From NCBI GenBank assembly GCA_021794645.1, contig JAJYQK010000069.1, forward strand, positions 4,391-39,352: a stretch of 34,962 bases of DNA, in the 5' to 3' direction. The notes beneath the pieces are model-generated. The model saw only the letters and a program-made list of their open reading frames with translations. It had not been told where the DNA came from and did no database searches. Below are positions 21,803-30,396 of this stretch, one piece after another. Within the stretch, counting starts at the first letter, position 1, and each line of letters begins with the position of its first letter. The DNA is from Actinomycetes bacterium (GTDB lineage Bacteria; Actinomycetota; Acidimicrobiia; Acidimicrobiales; Bog-793). Made by a program: the position numbers and the translations under genes.

Positions 21803-22213
21803 ATCAGCGATCTGTTGCAGCGTCTGCGGGCCCACGAATTCCGGCTCACGCCCCAACGGAGGGTAGTGGCAGAGGTGCTCGACGGGGAGAACATCCATCT
21901 CACCGCCGAGGCCGTCCACAGCCGCGCTCAGCAGCTCCTGCCCGAGATCAGCCTCGCCACCGTCTACAACACCTTGAACGAGCTCGTCTCGATGGGAGAG
22001 GTGGTCGAGGTGCCGGGGTTCCCAGGCGCCAAGCGCTACGACCCGAACGCCCATCTCCCCCACCACCACCTCGTCTGCACCGCCTGCGGCGAGCTGCGAG
22101 ACGTCTTTTTTAGCGGGGCGGAGGCGCTCGACCTCTCCGAGACGGAGCGCCACGGCTTCGAGGTCCACTCGGTGCAGATCGTCTTCGAAGGGCTCTGCCC
22201 GGCCTGTCGCTAG
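21803..22213 (+). CDS. Fur-family metal-responsive transcriptional regulator
   Basis: The protein has the winged-helix domain LTPQRRVVAEVL (15-26) with recognition helix in EISLATVYNTLNELVSMGEV (49-67), a His-rich dimer domain NAHLPHHHLVC (82-92), and two structural zinc pairs: Cys92/Cys95 (CTAC) and Cys132/Cys135 (CPAC). It would repress target genes with bound metal or sense peroxide; Fur, PerR and Zur types cannot be separated by eye. The start is odd. There is no ATG or GTG; candidates are ATC 21803 (136 residues, 7 nt after TAGAAT), ATT 21794 (overlapping that box) or TTG 21815. The sequence upstream is the promoter shared with the divergent amidase gene, which may be a target. Confidence 0.9.
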   Translation: MSDLLQRLRAHEFRLTPQRRVVAEVLDGENIHLTAEAVHSRAQQLLPEISLATVYNTLNELVSMGEVVEVPGFPGAKRYDPNAHLPHHHLVCTACGELRDVFFSGAEALDLSETERHGFEVHSVQIVFEGLCPACR

Positions 22214-22728
22214 GCGAGCAGGGCCCGCCGCGGGCCACCGGGACCGACGGCGGCGGTGAGGGCACGCCGCAACCGGGCGGGCCGCACCACCTGCAGGGCC
22301 ACCGGGGGCGAGGTCCAGGGAAGGGGGACCTCCTCCCCCTCGGCGAAGAGCCGCTCAGAGTCGACCCAGCAGACCGCCGAGGAGAGAGCAGCGAGGCGCG
22401 CCCCTCGGGCGATGGCCCGCAGGCTGGGAGAGATGGGCCGGCCGATCCGCTCGGACCAGGTGATGCGGCGTGTGCCGAAGCGGTTCGGGAGGTGCTCTTC
22501 GAGCTCGCGGGGCCGCCCGACGGCGACGAAGCAGGCGAGCTCGCCGTAGCGGTGCGAGAGCTCGGAGCGGACCGACTCGAGATCGGACAACGAGAGGTCG
22601 CCCGAGCCGACGAGCTGAAGGGTGCCGGGGACCGCCAGGTACCAGTCGGCCCGCTCGACGAGGCGGCTCTGGCGGGGGCGCCGCTGGTCAGCGAGGAGTC
22701 CGGCCGGGGGAGCTAGCACCGTTGCCAT
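22210..22728 (-). CDS. Hypothetical protein, possible nucleotide/helix-rich globular domain
   Basis: I do not recognise this 172-residue protein. It is Arg/Leu/Ala-rich, soluble-looking and has no signal peptide. A central part reads ELACFVAVGRPRELEEHLPNRFGTRRITW, and a later part AALSSAVCWVDSERLFAEG. The codon pattern (strong G/C third positions) supports coding on this strand. The ATG at 22728 is preceded by no clear Shine-Dalgarno sequence or TANNNT box. It overlaps the end of the Fur-family gene by 4 nt (convergent) and diverges from the DUF3048 gene. Confidence 0.6.
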   Translation of the reverse strand: MATVLAPPAGLLADQRRPRQSRLVERADWYLAVPGTLQLVGSGDLSLSDLESVRSELSHRYGELACFVAVGRPRELEEHLPNRFGTRRITWSERIGRPISPSLRAIARGARLAALSSAVCWVDSERLFAEGEEVPLPWTSPPVALQVVRPARLRRALTAAVGPGGPRRALLA

Positions 22729-22798
22729 GATCTCAAATCCGTCGGCGGCGGTCTGGCGCTAAGTACCCTTGGCCAGCTGGCTACAAGAGGAATCTGCC

Positions 22799-23926
22799 TT
22801 GTCACCTGAGAGCAACCACCGCCGAAAGGGCGTCTTCGGGCGCCTGAGCAAGCGCCAGAGGATCGCCTCGGCCACGGCCGGAGCCGTGATCGTGCTGGGG
22901 GCGGCCGGCGGCATCACCGCCGCCTTGTCGGGCGGCCACCCCGCCGCCCGAGCCCACGAGGCACCGACGACCATCACGAGCACGACTACCTCGCCGACCC
23001 GACCGAAGGCGAGGCTGGCGCGCCACCTCTGCCCCCTCACGGGCATGCCGGCACCGGGCGGACGGGTGCCGCAGCGGCCGGCCCTCGGCGTCAAGATCGG
23101 AAACGACCCCGCCTCCCGTCCCCAGACGGGCCTCGAGCACGCGGACATCGTCTACGAGGAGATGGCCGAAGGCGGCATCACCCGCTACCTGGCCGTCTTC
23201 CAGTGCCACGAGGCCCCGGTCCTCGGCCCGGTCCGCTCCGTGCGCTGGACCGACTGGCAGGTGCTCGCCTCCTACCGCCATCCCATCCTCGCGTTCTCGG
23301 GCGGGATCAACTACTGGTACAAGGTCGTGGCGAGCCTCCACTGGCTCTTCGACGCCAACGGCTCGTTCCCGCCCGGCACCTATGCCTACTACCGCACTTC
23401 GAACCGGGTGCCGCCGTGGAACCTCTACACCTCGACGGCCCGCCTCTGGGCTCTCGACAAGGTGAAGACCCCTCCCCCGCCGCAGTTCCTCTACGAGAAG
23501 CGGCTGCAGGCAGGGTTCACCAGGGTCGCCTCGGTGGCGCTCCCCGGCTTCGCCGGCGGCTCCACCGTCGTCTGGCGCTGGGACCAGAAGACGGGCGCCT
23601 TCGAGCGCTACTACGGCAGCCAGCCCGACCTCGACTCCTCGGGCGTGCAGCTGCAGGCGAAGAACGTCATCGTCGAGATGGTGAGGACCCGCCCGGGGCC
23701 ATACGCCGAGAGTGGCACCGTCCACGGGACCGACTCGATCACCGTCGGCAGCGGTGTCGCCTATGTCTTTCGCCAGGGTCACTTCGTGAAGTGCAGGTGG
23801 CGGCGGCGCCTCCGCCGCTACCCCTTCGCCCTGTATCTCCCGAAGGGCCGACGGGTCTACCTCACGCCCGGCAACACCTGGGTGGAGATGGTGCCGACGA
23901 GCTACTCGGTGCAGATCAGCCGCTAG
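22799..23926 (+). CDS. DUF3048 domain cell-surface protein
   Basis: The 375-residue product has a basic N terminus, one hydrophobic anchor (about 22-44) and a Thr-rich linker (TTITSTTTSPT), followed by the DUF3048 (YerB-like) region. Blocks of that family seen here are CPLTGMP, RPALGVKIGNDPASRPQTGLEHADIVYEE (split over about 75-103), EGGITRYLAVFQ, GPVRSVRWTDW and, in the C-terminal part, KNVIVEMV and YVFRQGHFVKCRW. The family is extracytoplasmic and of unknown function. The start TTG 22799 is preferred over TTG 22769 because AGAGGA stands 8 nt before it. The 3' end overlaps mmsA (convergent) by 11 nt. Confidence 0.85.
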   Translation: MSPESNHRRKGVFGRLSKRQRIASATAGAVIVLGAAGGITAALSGGHPAARAHEAPTTITSTTTSPTRPKARLARHLCPLTGMPAPGGRVPQRPALGVKIGNDPASRPQTGLEHADIVYEEMAEGGITRYLAVFQCHEAPVLGPVRSVRWTDWQVLASYRHPILAFSGGINYWYKVVASLHWLFDANGSFPPGTYAYYRTSNRVPPWNLYTSTARLWALDKVKTPPPPQFLYEKRLQAGFTRVASVALPGFAGGSTVVWRWDQKTGAFERYYGSQPDLDSSGVQLQAKNVIVEMVRTRPGPYAESGTVHGTDSITVGSGVAYVFRQGHFVKCRWRRRLRRYPFALYLPKGRRVYLTPGNTWVEMVPTSYSVQISR

Positions 23927-25445
23927 AGCTCGGGAAGCCGAGCTGGACGCCGTGGCGGACGGCCGGGTCGGGCCAGCGGGCGGTCACGACCTTGCCCTTG
24001 GTGTAGAAGGCGACGCCGTCCCGCCCGTAGGCGTGCAGGTCGCCGAAGAGCGAGTCCTTCCAGCCGCCGAAGGGGTAGTAGGCGACCGGGACGGGGATCG
24101 GGATGTTGACCCCGACCATGCCGACCTCTACCTCTCGCTGGTAGCGCCGGGCAGCCCCGCCGTCGTTGGTGAACACCGCCGTGCCGTTGCCGTAGGGGTT
24201 GGCGTTCACGAGCGAGACGGCCTCCTCGAACGAGCCCACACGCACGACCGAGAGGACGGGGCCGAAGATCTCGTCGCGGTAGCAGGACATCTCCGCTCCG
24301 ACATGGTCGATGAGGGTCGGCCCGAGGAAGAAACCCTCGCCGCCGGCGGCCTCGTGGCGGCGGCCGTCGACGACGACGCTCGCCCCGTCCGACTCGGCTG
24401 CGGCCACGTAGGAGGCGACCCGGTCCCTGTGGGCCTCGGTGACGAGTGGTCCCATCTCGACGCCGGGCCTGTCTCCGGGGCCGACTGTCACCCTCGCCAT
24501 CCTCTCGGCGATGGCGTCGACTAGCTCGTCTCCGACAGGGTCGACGGCGACGACGACCGAGATGGCCATGCAGCGCTCTCCGGCCGAGCCGAAGCCGGCC
24601 GAGACCGCCGCGTCGGCAGTGATGTCGAGGTCGGCGTCGGGCAGGACGACCATGTGGTTCTTCGCCCCGCCGAGGGCCTGCACCCGCTTCCCGCGACTCG
24701 TGGCCTGCTCGTAGACGTAGCGGGCGATGGGCGTCGAGCCGACGAAGCTGACCGCCTTCACGTCGGGGTGCTGGAGGAGGCAGTCCACCGCCTCCTTGTC
24801 GCCCTGGACGACCGAGAAGACACCGTCTGGCAGCCCCGCCTCCGATAGCAGCTCGGCGAGGAAGACCGAGGCGGAGGGGTCCTTCTCCGAGGGCTTCAGG
24901 ATAAAGCAGTTGCCCGCCGCCAGGGCAACGGGGAACATCCACATCGGCACCATCGCCGGGAAGTTGAACGGCGTGATCCCGGCCACCACCCCGAGCGGGT
25001 GGCGGGTCGAGTAGGTGTCGACCCCGCTCGAGGCGTTCTCGGAGTAGCCACCCCGGAGGATGTCGCCCACACCGCAGGCGAACTCGACGACGTCGATGCC
25101 CCGAGCGATCTCCCCGAGGGCGTCGTCGACGGTCTTGCCGTGCTCGGCGGTGATGAGCTCGGCCAGCTGGCGCCGTCGCGCCACGAGCAGCTCCCTAAAG
25201 GAGAAGAGGACGGCCGTGCGGCGGGCGATCGAGACCTCCCGCCACGACTGGAACGCCTCCTTTGCGGCCGCCACCGCCTCGTCGACGAGGGTGTCGTCGG
25301 CGAAGAGGACCTCGCCCCGCTTTCTCCCGGTGGCCGGGTTCACGATGAGGCCGCGGCGCTGCTCGGCCCGGTCGAGGCCGGCGCGCTTTCCGGCTATGAA
25401 GTGCGGGACGAGGAGCTGCTCGCCCGTTGGCTCGTTCGCAGTCAT
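23916..25445 (-). CDS. mmsA: CoA-acylating methylmalonate/malonate-semialdehyde dehydrogenase
   Basis: The 509-residue aldehyde dehydrogenase has Asn161 (TPFNFP) and the catalytic Cys292 (GERCMA). The position of the general-base glutamate reads QALGGAKNHM, without Glu. Loss of that residue and the GAKNH block are typical of MmsA-type enzymes, which form acyl-CoA from methylmalonate or malonate semialdehyde instead of a free acid. Products would be propionyl-CoA or acetyl-CoA, so it serves valine/thymine or beta-alanine breakdown. Its ATG overlaps the patD stop codon as TGATG, so the two are coupled; with two aminotransferases nearby the beta-alanine route is the better guess (inference). Confidence 0.94.
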   Translation of the reverse strand: MTANEPTGEQLLVPHFIAGKRAGLDRAEQRRGLIVNPATGRKRGEVLFADDTLVDEAVAAAKEAFQSWREVSIARRTAVLFSFRELLVARRRQLAELITAEHGKTVDDALGEIARGIDVVEFACGVGDILRGGYSENASSGVDTYSTRHPLGVVAGITPFNFPAMVPMWMFPVALAAGNCFILKPSEKDPSASVFLAELLSEAGLPDGVFSVVQGDKEAVDCLLQHPDVKAVSFVGSTPIARYVYEQATSRGKRVQALGGAKNHMVVLPDADLDITADAAVSAGFGSAGERCMAISVVVAVDPVGDELVDAIAERMARVTVGPGDRPGVEMGPLVTEAHRDRVASYVAAAESDGASVVVDGRRHEAAGGEGFFLGPTLIDHVGAEMSCYRDEIFGPVLSVVRVGSFEEAVSLVNANPYGNGTAVFTNDGGAARRYQREVEVGMVGVNIPIPVPVAYYPFGGWKDSLFGDLHAYGRDGVAFYTKGKVVTARWPDPAVRHGVQLGFPSSSG

Positions 25446-26869
25446 CAGTCGATGGCGCTCATGACGTGCTTTACGCGGGTGTAGTCCTCGAAGCCGTACA
25501 TCGACAGGTCCTTGCCGTAGCCAGAGTGCTTGAAGCCGCCGTGCGGCATCTCGGCCACGAGGGGGATGTGGGTGTTGATCCAGACAGCCCCGAAGTCGAG
25601 TCCCTTTGCCATCCGCATCGCCCGGCCGTGGTCCTTGGTCCAGACCGAGGAGGCGAGGCCGTACTGCACGCCGTTCGCCCAGGCCAACGCCTCCTGCTCG
25701 TCTGAGAAGCGCTGCACGGTTATGACCGGGCCGAAGATCTCGTCCTGGATCATCTCGTCGTCCTGGTGGAGGCCGTCGACCACGGTCGCCTCGAAGAAGA
25801 AGCCGTTCCCCCCGAGATGGTGGCCGCCGGTGCGCACCTCGGCGTGATCGGGGGTGCGGGCTAGGAAGCCGCTCACCTTCTCTAGCTGATTGGCGTTGTT
25901 GAGCGGGCCGAAGTCGGGCTCGTCGGCGGGAGCGCCGACCCTCTTCGCCTTGGCCTGCTCGACGAGGGCGGCCACGAAGTCGTCGTGCACCCTAGGTCCG
26001 GCCAGCACACGAGTGGCGGCCGTGCAGTCCTGCCCGGCATTGAAGTAGCCGGCCGCGGCGATCCCCTCTGCGGCCTTCTCGACATCGGCGTCGTCGAAGA
26101 CGATGACCGGCGCCTTGCCGCCGAGCTCGAGATGGACCCGCTTCAGGTCGTCGGCCGCCGCCTTGGCCACCTCCATGCCCGCCCGGACCGAGCCGGTGAC
26201 CGAGATCATGACAGGCACCGGATGGGCCACGAGGGCGCGGCCCGTGTCGCGGTCGCCGCAGACCACGTTGAAGACGCCCTCTGGGAGGAACTCCGCCATG
26301 ATCCCGGCCATGAGCACCGTCGAGACAGGGGTGGTGTCAGAGGGCTTGAGCACGACCGTGTTGCCGGCTGCGATGGCCGGCGCCCACTTCCACACGGCCA
26401 TCATGAGGGGGTAGTTCCACGGCGTCACCTGGGCGCAGACCCCGATCGGCTCGCGGCGGACGAACGAGGTGTGACCGGTCATGTACTCAGCGGCCGCCCG
26501 GCCCTCGAGGAGGCGGGCGGCGCCGGCGAAGAAGCGGATCTGGTCCACCATCGGCGGGATCTCTTCGCTCATCGTGAGCTCATAGGGCTTACCGGTGTTC
26601 TCGCACTCCGCCTTGACGAGGTCCTCGGCGCGGGCCTCCATCGCATCGGCGATGCGAAAGAGCGCCAGGCTCCGCTCTGAGGGCGTGGCATCCCGCCAGC
26701 CCGGGAAGGCGGCAGCGGCAGCCGCGAAGGCACCGTCGACGTCGGCCGCCCCCGACACGGGCGCCTCGGCGTAGACCTCGCCGGTGGCGGGGTTGACGAC
26801 GGGCATCGTCTCGCCGCTCTGGCTGTCGACGAGCTTGCCGCCGACGAAATTCTGCAGCTTCCGTGTCAC
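25445..26869 (-). CDS. patD: Gamma-aminobutyraldehyde dehydrogenase
   Basis: The 474-residue product equals the E. coli PatD (YdcW) length and shares many of its blocks from memory: [70 protein letters not shown] and [22 protein letters not shown]. Active-site residues are Asn152, Glu248 and Cys282. It oxidises 4-aminobutanal to GABA with NAD, and often 3-aminopropanal to beta-alanine. The start is GTG 26869, with GGAGGT just upstream; the frame extends a further 38 codons without support. It is the first gene of a two-gene unit with mmsA. Its promoter region carries two copies of a TYCGTTGCAA motif. Confidence 0.94.
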   Translation of the reverse strand: MTRKLQNFVGGKLVDSQSGETMPVVNPATGEVYAEAPVSGAADVDGAFAAAAAAFPGWRDATPSERSLALFRIADAMEARAEDLVKAECENTGKPYELTMSEEIPPMVDQIRFFAGAARLLEGRAAAEYMTGHTSFVRREPIGVCAQVTPWNYPLMMAVWKWAPAIAAGNTVVLKPSDTTPVSTVLMAGIMAEFLPEGVFNVVCGDRDTGRALVAHPVPVMISVTGSVRAGMEVAKAAADDLKRVHLELGGKAPVIVFDDADVEKAAEGIAAAGYFNAGQDCTAATRVLAGPRVHDDFVAALVEQAKAKRVGAPADEPDFGPLNNANQLEKVSGFLARTPDHAEVRTGGHHLGGNGFFFEATVVDGLHQDDEMIQDEIFGPVITVQRFSDEQEALAWANGVQYGLASSVWTKDHGRAMRMAKGLDFGAVWINTHIPLVAEMPHGGFKHSGYGKDLSMYGFEDYTRVKHVMSAID

Positions 26870-26928
26870 CTGGACCTCCGCTTGTTCAGTGTGCTGATCC
26901 TGGCAGATGAGAGGGGCGCCGGACAAGT

Positions 26929-26943
26929 GATTCCGTTGCAACC
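26929..26943. promoter_or_regulatory. Candidate operator copy 1 (ATTCCGTTGCAAC)
   Basis: This 15-bp element matches the one starting at 26960 at 13 of 15 positions. The offset is 31 bp, about three helical turns, and both lie on the same face between divergent patD and the FAD oxidase gene. The core TCCGTTGC recurs inverted at 29803-29810. Confidence 0.5.
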
Positions 26944-26959
26944 GGGGGCATTGGCCCCG

Positions 26960-26974
26960 GATTTCGTTGCAATC
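26960..26974. promoter_or_regulatory. Candidate operator copy 2 (ATTTCGTTGCAATC)
   Basis: Second copy of the motif. A short palindromic GC element (CCGGGG at 26942-26947, CCCCGG at 26955-26960) separates the copies. The AsnC/Lrp protein encoded at 29918 is the most likely binder (inference). Confidence 0.5.
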
Positions 26975-27000
26975 GCTGGCCACTACGACGGAGCCTGCAA

Positions 27001-27006
27001 TATCCT
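27001..27006 (+). promoter_or_regulatory. Candidate -10 box TATCCT for the FAD oxidase gene
   Basis: TATCCT is followed by 6 nt and the ATG at 27013, with no Shine-Dalgarno sequence. It fits the leaderless pattern and lies 27 bp after operator copy 2. Confidence 0.45.
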
Positions 27007-27012
27007 CCCACC

Positions 27013-28419
27013 ATGGGTCGAGCCGATGACTACCGCAGGGTCTCTTTTTGGATGGACGACCTCGGCGAGAAGATCATGCCCCGCCCGGGCCTCGAGGGCG
27101 AGGTGGAGGCCGACGTCGCCATAGTCGGCGCCGGCTACACCGGCCTTTGGACCGCCTACTACCTGCGCAAGGCGGACCCCTCGGTGAGGGTGGTCGTGCT
27201 GGAGAAGGAGACCGCCGGCTTCGGGGCCTCCGGGCGCAACGGCGGCTGGTGCTCGGCCCTCTTCGCCGTCTCTGACGCCAAGCTGGCCCGCCTCTTCGGC
27301 CTCGAGGCCATGCACGCCATGCGTCGGGCGATGTACGACACGGTCGAAGAGGTCGGTCGGGTCGCCGCCGCCGAGGCCATCGAGTGCGACTTCCGCCGAG
27401 CCGGCACGGTCGACGCCGCCCGCTCACCTGCCCAGCTGCAGGCGCTCCGGGCCGAGGTGCAAGAGGCGCGCCGGCTCGGCATCGGCGAGGAGGACCTCCG
27501 CTTTGTCGAGCGGGACGAGATGCAGGGGCTCTTCAACACGACCAACCTGCTCGGCGGGACCTTCACTCCCCACTGCGCCTCGTTGCAGCCGGCCCGTCTC
27601 GCCCGCGGGCTCGCCGCTGGCGTCGAGGCGGCGGGGGCCCAGATCTTCGAGAGGAGCGAGGTGCGCCAGATCCTCCCCCGGGCCGGCGCCTTCGCCACGA
27701 TCGTCACGGCTGCTGGCCGGGTCTCGGCCCGCTCGGTCGTCGTGGCCACCGAGGGCTTCACACCCACCCTGCCGGGGCGGGAGCGGGCGGTGGCCCCCAT
27801 CTACTCGCTCATGGTGGCGAGCGCGCCGCTCGGAGCCGAGGCGGTGGCGAGCCTCGGCAGCGCCCTCTCGGCCGGTGCCACCTTCACGGACGGGCGCCAC
27901 CTCCTGATTTACGGCCAGGTCACCGGAGAGGGCAGGCTCGCCTTCGGCGGGCGGGGCGCTCCCTACCACTACGGCTCGCAGGTGAGCGCGGGCTTCGAGC
28001 ACGACCCGAGGGTCCACTCCCTCGTGGAGAAGGCGGCCGAGGAGCTCTTCCCCCAGCTCGGCAAGGTGACCTTCACCCACCGCTGGGGCGGCCCGATCGG
28101 GGTGCACCGGGACTGGTTCCCCTCTGTTCGCTACGACCCGGCCTCGGGACTCGCCTCGGCGGGGGGCTACGTCGGTGACGGGGTGGCCACGACCAACCTC
28201 GCCGGGCGGACCCTCGCCGACCTACTGCTCGGGCGCCCGAGCGAGCTGACGGGGCTCCCCTGGGTGGGTCACGCCTCGCCGAGCTGGGAGCCGGAGCCCT
28301 TCCGGTGGCTCGGCATCAACGCCGGCCTCCGCTCGATGGCCTTGGCCGACGCCATGGAGGCGAAGCTGGGACGGCCCTCGCGGCTCGCCCAGGTCGTGAG
28401 CAGGCTGACCGGAGCCTGA
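27013..28419 (+). CDS. FAD-dependent amine oxidase of the DAO/PuuB family (gamma-glutamylputrescine oxidase-like)
   Basis: The 468-residue flavoprotein has the N-terminal dinucleotide fold [19 protein letters not shown] (about 35-53), the acidic ribose-binding end VVLEKE, and the DAO-family block [16 protein letters not shown] (69-84). The C-terminal FAD part contains [20 protein letters not shown] and [21 protein letters not shown]. PuuB enzymes oxidise gamma-glutamylputrescine; others in the family act on amino acids or N-methyl amines. The position between patD and gabT supports an amine substrate yielding an aminoaldehyde, hydrogen peroxide and ammonia. No gamma-glutamylputrescine synthetase is in the window. 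It converges on gabT with 1 nt between them. Confidence 0.88.
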   Translation: MGRADDYRRVSFWMDDLGEKIMPRPGLEGEVEADVAIVGAGYTGLWTAYYLRKADPSVRVVVLEKETAGFGASGRNGGWCSALFAVSDAKLARLFGLEAMHAMRRAMYDTVEEVGRVAAAEAIECDFRRAGTVDAARSPAQLQALRAEVQEARRLGIGEEDLRFVERDEMQGLFNTTNLLGGTFTPHCASLQPARLARGLAAGVEAAGAQIFERSEVRQILPRAGAFATIVTAAGRVSARSVVVATEGFTPTLPGRERAVAPIYSLMVASAPLGAEAVASLGSALSAGATFTDGRHLLIYGQVTGEGRLAFGGRGAPYHYGSQVSAGFEHDPRVHSLVEKAAEELFPQLGKVTFTHRWGGPIGVHRDWFPSVRYDPASGLASAGGYVGDGVATTNLAGRTLADLLLGRPSELTGLPWVGHASPSWEPEPFRWLGINAGLRSMALADAMEAKLGRPSRLAQVVSRLTGA

Positions 28420-28420
28420 C

Positions 28421-29761
28421 TCAGAGGGCCCTGATGGCCTTCTCCATGATCTCGAGGCCGTCGACGAGGAGCTCCTCCCCGATGACAAGGGGTGGGAGGA
28501 TGCGCACGACGTTGTCGAAGGTGCCCGCCCTCAAGGCGATGACGCCCTGCTCGTGGCAGCTCGCCAGCACCCGGGAGGCGGCCTTGGGGTCCGGCGTCTT
28601 GCGGGCCTTGTCCGAGACGAACTCGACAGCCGCCATGGCACCTATGACCCTCACGTCGCCGACAGCGGCGCACTCTTCTGCGAGGGGGCGCAGGCGGGTC
28701 GAGAAGACCTCTCCGATGCGGCCGGCGGCAGAGAGGAGGTCCTTTGCCCGGACCTCCTCGATGGCGGCCAGGGCGGCGGCACAAGAGACGGGATTGCCGC
28801 CGAAGGTCGAGCCGAGGCCACCCGGATGGACGGCGTCCATCAGCTCGGCCCGGCCCGTCACCCCTCCGATCGGCAGACCACCCCCGAGGCCCTTGGCCGT
28901 GGTCACGATGTCGGGCACCACGCCAGAGTGCTCGATCGAGAACCACCTGCCCGTACGGGCGAAGCCAGCCTGCACCTCGTCTGCCACAAAGACGATGCCG
29001 TGCTCCTGGCAGTAGGCGGCGAGCGCCTGGAGGAACCCGGCGCCCGGCACGACGACGCCCCCCTCTCCGAGCACAGGCTCGATGACGAGGGCCGCGATGC
29101 GGTCGCCGCCGATCTGGCGGTCCATCGCCGAGATGGCCGCCTCGGCGCAGGCGGGCCCGCACTCCTCGTAGGAGGCGCCGGCGGAGCAGCGGTAGGGGTA
29201 GGAGTAGGCCATCCTGTAGACCTCGGGGGCGAGCGGCCCGAAGGTGCGCTTGTAGGGAGCAGCCTTGGCCGTGAGGCTCATGCCCATGAGGGTGCGGCCG
29301 TGGAAGGCGTGGTCGAAGGCGACGACCGCCTGGCGGCCGGTGGCCGCCCTTGCCACCTTGACGGCATTCTCGACGGCCTCGGCCCCGGAGTTGAGGAAGA
29401 ACGAGCGGCGGGCGACATCGCCGGGCACTAGCCCGTTCAGCTGCTCGGCGAGGGCGACGTAGCCCTCGTAGGGCGTCACCTGGAAGCAGGTGTGGGTGAA
29501 GGCGGCCGCCTGGGCGGCGACGGCCTCTGCCACCGCCGGGGCGGCCGAGCCCACGTTCAGCACGGCGATTCCGGCCCCAAGGTCGATGAAGGTGTTGCCG
29601 TCGACGTCGACCAGGACGCCGCCCTCGGCGGCCGCCGCGAAGACCGGCATAGTGGCGCCCACCCCGGCCGGCACGGCGGCCCGGCGGCGCTCCATCAGCT
29701 CCCGCGAGCGCGGCCCGGGCAGCTCGGTGACGATCTCCCTGCGCTGACGGACTTCTCCCAT
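28421..29761 (-). CDS. gabT: 4-aminobutyrate aminotransferase (class III PLP)
   Basis: The 446-residue product transfers the amino group of GABA (or beta-alanine) to 2-oxoglutarate. It shows the class III features: LNSGAEAVENAVKVAR (123-138, cofactor phosphate), FDHAFHGRTLMGMSLTAK (149-166), Glu228 in ALVIEPVLGEGG, Asp261 in VADEVQAGFARTG and the Schiff-base Lys290 in TTAKGLGGGLPIGG. A short insert after YSYPYR holds Cys192, Cys201 and Cys205, with the same C-x8-C-x3-C spacing as in the second aminotransferase of the cluster. The start at ATG 29761 has AGGAGGGAG upstream. It diverges from the AsnC regulator across a 156-bp gap. Confidence 0.93.
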   Translation of the reverse strand: MGEVRQRREIVTELPGPRSRELMERRRAAVPAGVGATMPVFAAAAEGGVLVDVDGNTFIDLGAGIAVLNVGSAAPAVAEAVAAQAAAFTHTCFQVTPYEGYVALAEQLNGLVPGDVARRSFFLNSGAEAVENAVKVARAATGRQAVVAFDHAFHGRTLMGMSLTAKAAPYKRTFGPLAPEVYRMAYSYPYRCSAGASYEECGPACAEAAISAMDRQIGGDRIAALVIEPVLGEGGVVVPGAGFLQALAAYCQEHGIVFVADEVQAGFARTGRWFSIEHSGVVPDIVTTAKGLGGGLPIGGVTGRAELMDAVHPGGLGSTFGGNPVSCAAALAAIEEVRAKDLLSAAGRIGEVFSTRLRPLAEECAAVGDVRVIGAMAAVEFVSDKARKTPDPKAASRVLASCHEQGVIALRAGTFDNVVRILPPLVIGEELLVDGLEIMEKAIRAL

Positions 29762-29800
29762 GGGGCTCCCTCCTCCGGAATCGGTTGTCACACAGCTTAT

Positions 29801-29812
29801 TCGCAACGGATT
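29801..29812. promoter_or_regulatory. Candidate operator copy 3 (inverted, TCGCAACGGATT)
   Basis: The reverse complement AATCCGTTGCGA matches the two elements near patD. It sits directly upstream of the TTGACA of the regulator promoter and midway between two outward-facing TGTGACAA elements, a good place to control both divergent transcripts. Confidence 0.5.
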
Positions 29813-29815
29813 CCA

Positions 29816-29844
29816 TTGACACCCGCCCACGGCGATGTGACAAT
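29816..29844 (+). promoter_or_regulatory. Sigma-A-type promoter for the AsnC-family regulator
   Basis: TTGACA at 29816-29821, a 17-nt spacer and GACAAT at 29839-29844 with a TG-x extension just before it. This is the most canonical promoter in the window. The predicted start, near 29851, would give a leader of about 67 nt that ends in AAGGAGG. A small CTCCC/GGGAG hairpin (29872-29887) lies in that leader. Confidence 0.6.
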
Positions 29845-29917
29845 GAGCAGCACTTTGCCCGTACCGCCGCGCTCCCACCTTAGGGAGGGGGACTCGACCA
29901 GGAAAGGAGGCCCGCTC

Positions 29918-30382
29918 GTGGCGATGCCGACGAACGGCCTTCTGGACGATGTCTCGCGCCAGCTGATCGAGGCCCTGCAGCAGGACGGCCGGCGCTCGTA
30001 CGCCGCTCTCGCCCAGGACGTGGGCCTCTCGGAGGCGGCTGTCCGCCAGCGGGTGAAGCGGCTGCTCGACGAGGGCATCATGCAGATCGTGGCGGTGACC
30101 GACCCGATGACGGTCGGCTGCTCGCGCCAGGCGATGATCGGGATAAAAGCAGAAGGAGACGTCCGGGCCGTCGCCAAGCGACTCGCCGAGCTGCCCGAGC
30201 TCGACTACGTGGTCCTCTGTGCCGGCGAGTTCGACATCCTCGTCGAGCTCGTGGCCGAGGACGACGAGCACCTGCTCAGGTTGCTCGACGAGTCGGTGCG
30301 CCCGATCGAAGGTGTCCGGGAGACGGCCACCTTCATCTACCTGCGCCTCGAGAAGCAGACCTACTCATGGGGCACCAGATGA
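29918..30382 (+). CDS. AsnC/Lrp-family transcriptional regulator
   Basis: A 154-residue regulator: N-terminal winged helix with LDDVSRQLIEALQQDGRRSYAALAQDVGLSEAAVRQRVKRL (family block at about 9-50, the recognition helix at AAVRQRVKRL), then the RAM effector domain (about 72-148) with strands ending in FDILVELVAEDDEHL and VRETATFIYLRLEK. Lrp-type proteins bind amino acids in the RAM domain. Here GABA, beta-alanine or a keto acid is a reasonable effector (inference). The start is GTG 29918, 7 nt after AAGGAGG. Its stop codon overlaps a possible ATG of the next gene as ATGA. Shared motifs in both regulatory gaps suggest it controls the whole cluster. Confidence 0.9.
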   Translation: MAMPTNGLLDDVSRQLIEALQQDGRRSYAALAQDVGLSEAAVRQRVKRLLDEGIMQIVAVTDPMTVGCSRQAMIGIKAEGDVRAVAKRLAELPELDYVVLCAGEFDILVELVAEDDEHLLRLLDESVRPIEGVRETATFIYLRLEKQTYSWGTR

Positions 30383-30396
30383 GAGCAAAGGAAGAG

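Noticed and set aside
26942-26960. CCGGGG/CCCCGG element as a transcription terminator
   Set aside because: The stem is only 6 bp, there is no U-tract, and it lies between divergent genes where a terminator is not needed. It is more likely spacing between the two operator-like copies.
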